From Pseudomonadota bacterium (GTDB taxonomy: Bacteria; Pseudomonadota; Gammaproteobacteria; Steroidobacterales; Steroidobacteraceae): a stretch of DNA of 6,392 bases. Both the position numbers and the translations under genes were made by a program. The notes under the pieces are model-generated. The model saw only the letters and a list, made by a program, of their open reading frames with translations, was not told the DNA's origin and did no database searches. Below, piece after piece: positions 4,798 through 6,392 of the stretch; the first letter of the stretch is position 1, and each line of letters starts with the position of its first letter. The stretch spans positions 1-6,392 of the forward strand of contig JAJXWE010000105.1 in assembly GCA_021781775.1 (NCBI GenBank). Direction: 5' to 3'.

Positions 4798-6392
4798 ATG
4801 AACCGAAGCTGGCTGCAGTCCTACCCGCCGGGGGTACCGGCCGAGATCGACCTCAAGCGCCTCAGTTCGCTCGCGGAACTCGTGGAGCACGCCTGCACCG
4901 CATACCGGAACATGGCGGCGTTCGAGCAATTCCACACGGTGATCACCTATGGACAGCTCGATGAGATGACCCAGGCATTTGCGGCCTGGCTGCAATCCGT
5001 CGGGCTCAGCAAGGGCGATCGGATCGCCATCATGCTGCCTAATTGCCTGCAATACCCGGTCGTGCTGTTCGGAGCACTGCGCGCCGGGCTCGTAGTCGTC
5101 AACACCAATCCGCTCTACACCGCACGGGAGCTGGCACATCAGCTGGAGGATTCCGGCGCCCTTGCGATCGTGGTGCTGGAGAATTTCGCCCACGTCGTCG
5201 AGGAGGTGGCGTCGCACAGCGGTCTCAAGCACGTTCTCGTGACAGCCGTCGGTGACTTCCTGCCGGCACCCAAATCGTGGATCGTCAACTACGTGGTGCG
5301 TCATCGTCGCAAGCAGGTGCCGCCGTGGCACATTCCCCAGGCGACATCGCTCCGTGCCGCGGTGCGGGCCGGACGGGGCATGCGCTGGCGGCCCGAGCCG
5401 CTTGGCGGTGATGATCTGGCCTTTCTGCAGTACACCGGTGGTACGACCGGTGTCGCCAAGGGAGCCATGCTGACGCACGGCAATCTCACTGCCAACATTC
5501 TGCAGGCGATGGCATGGCTCGACGGCTATTTCTCGGCCGAGCCGGGCACATTGATTACCGCGATTCCGCTTTACCACGTGTTCGCGCTGACGGCAAACTG
5601 CCTGCTGTTTGCCTACCTGGGGTGGAAGAACGTGCTGATCATCAATGCACGCGATTTTCCGCAGCTGGTGGCTGAAATGAAGCGACAGCCATTCCAGTTC
5701 TTCAGCGGAGTAAACACCCTCTTCAATGCGCTACTTCACACCCCGGGATTTGCCGACGTCGATTTCAGCCACTTGAGGATCACCCTCGGCGGCGGTATGG
5801 CGGTGCAGGCGGCGGTTGCTCAGCGTTGGAAGGAAGTTACCGGCAAGATACTGACGCAGGCTTGGGGTCTTACCGAGACATCGCCCGCGATCACCATCAA
5901 TCCCATTGGTGATGATTTCAACGGTGCGGTGGGTCTGCCCATTCCTTCGACGGACGTGACGGTCAAGGACGACGCAGGGAATGATCTACCAAACGGACAA
6001 CCTGGCGAGGTCTGTGTGCGCGGCCCTCAAGTGATGCGTGGATACTGGAATCGACCGGATGAAACCACCAAGGTTATGCTGCCGGATGGCTGGCTGCGCA
6101 CCGGGGATATCGGCTATATCGATCAGCGGGGCTACGTGTACCTGCAGGATCGCAAGAAGGACATGATCCTGGTGTCGGGCTTCAACGTGTATCCGAATGA
6201 GGTCGAGGAAGTGGCGGTGATGCACCCCGGGGTGCTCGAAGCTGCCGCGATCGCCCAGCCCGACGAGCATTCCGGGGAAGTCGTCGCACTGTTCGTGGTG
6301 CTAAAGAATCCGTCCGTAACGGCGCAGGACATCATCGATCACTGTCGCCAGTCCCTGGCCGCATACAAGGTTCCTCGGCACGTCTACTTCCG
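4798..6392 (+). CDS. fadD: Long-chain acyl-CoA synthetase FadD (C-terminus off the right edge)
   Basis: Activates long-chain fatty acids to acyl-CoA using ATP and CoA through an acyl-adenylate, at the inner face of the cytoplasmic membrane, feeding beta-oxidation. The 531 visible codons follow E. coli FadD (561 residues) nearly end to end. Shared stretches include the N-terminal SYPPGVPAEID (8-18), LPNCLQYPVVLFGALRAG (80-97), VNTNPLYTARELAHQL (101-116), the ATP-binding YTGGTTGVAKGAMLTH (212-227), IPLYHVFALT (256-265), SGVNTLFNALL (303-313), GLTE (357-360), GWLRTGD (431-437) and the acyl-CoA synthetase signature through DRKKDMILVSGFNVYPNEVE (451-470). D437 and R452 are the expected nucleotide-binding residues. 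About 30 residues are missing, including the C-terminal lysine of the adenylation half-reaction, so completeness cannot be judged. It is transcribed divergently from the cupin gene, and its leader has two hairpins. Confidence 0.97.
   Translation, partial: MNRSWLQSYPPGVPAEIDLKRLSSLAELVEHACTAYRNMAAFEQFHTVITYGQLDEMTQAFAAWLQSVGLSKGDRIAIMLPNCLQYPVVLFGALRAGLVVVNTNPLYTARELAHQLEDSGALAIVVLENFAHVVEEVASHSGLKHVLVTAVGDFLPAPKSWIVNYVVRHRRKQVPPWHIPQATSLRAAVRAGRGMRWRPEPLGGDDLAFLQYTGGTTGVAKGAMLTHGNLTANILQAMAWLDGYFSAEPGTLITAIPLYHVFALTANCLLFAYLGWKNVLIINARDFPQLVAEMKRQPFQFFSGVNTLFNALLHTPGFADVDFSHLRITLGGGMAVQAAVAQRWKEVTGKILTQAWGLTETSPAITINPIGDDFNGAVGLPIPSTDVTVKDDAGNDLPNGQPGEVCVRGPQVMRGYWNRPDETTKVMLPDGWLRTGDIGYIDQRGYVYLQDRKKDMILVSGFNVYPNEVEEVAVMHPGVLEAAAIAQPDEHSGEVVALFVVLKNPSVTAQDIIDHCRQSLAAYKVPRHVYF

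Noticed and set aside
4717..5577. Open frame of 286 codons antisense to fadD
   Set aside because: It overlaps a clearly recognised FadD coding sequence, and its product shows no domain.

Overview
The window looks like an ordinary stretch of chromosome from a GC-rich proteobacterium. The last gene matches gammaproteobacterial FadD closely from its first residues onward, so a gammaproteobacterium is the best guess. The genus cannot be read from the sequence. There are no rRNA or tRNA genes, transposases, integrases, CRISPR repeats or phage genes.

Layout, left to right. (1) Positions 1-1275, minus strand: the first 425 codons of a large acyl-CoA dehydrogenase of the DmdC/FadE-like type, with its C-terminus off the left edge. 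(2) About 400 bp between divergent genes, holding an inverted repeat near the dehydrogenase start and an AT-richer island with a repeated TATGNCAA element. (3) 1675-3099, plus strand: an unnamed N-terminal region, a proline/alanine-rich linker, and an EAL domain that keeps most family landmarks but has lost two active-site acidic residues. It is probably a c-di-GMP sensor or a dead phosphodiesterase. (4) 3186-4025, plus strand: a REC-LytTR response regulator with an intact phosphorylation site, 86 bp downstream of the EAL gene. (5) 4045-4554, minus strand: a small cupin protein, convergent with the regulator and probably starting at TTG. (6) A 243-bp divergent intergenic region with a possible promoter and two adjacent perfect hairpins. 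(7) 4798 to the right edge, plus strand: fadD, long-chain acyl-CoA synthetase, missing only about its last 30 residues.

Functionally, the two outer genes belong to fatty-acid or acyl-CoA catabolism: FadD activates the acid and an acyl-CoA dehydrogenase makes the first oxidation. The two central genes are signalling genes, one linked to c-di-GMP and one a two-component DNA-binding regulator with no histidine kinase in view. Whether the signalling pair controls the metabolic genes is not shown. The items most worth checking are the degenerate EAL protein, the repeats upstream of it, and the paired hairpins in the fadD leader. I see no convincing sign of an entirely new system.
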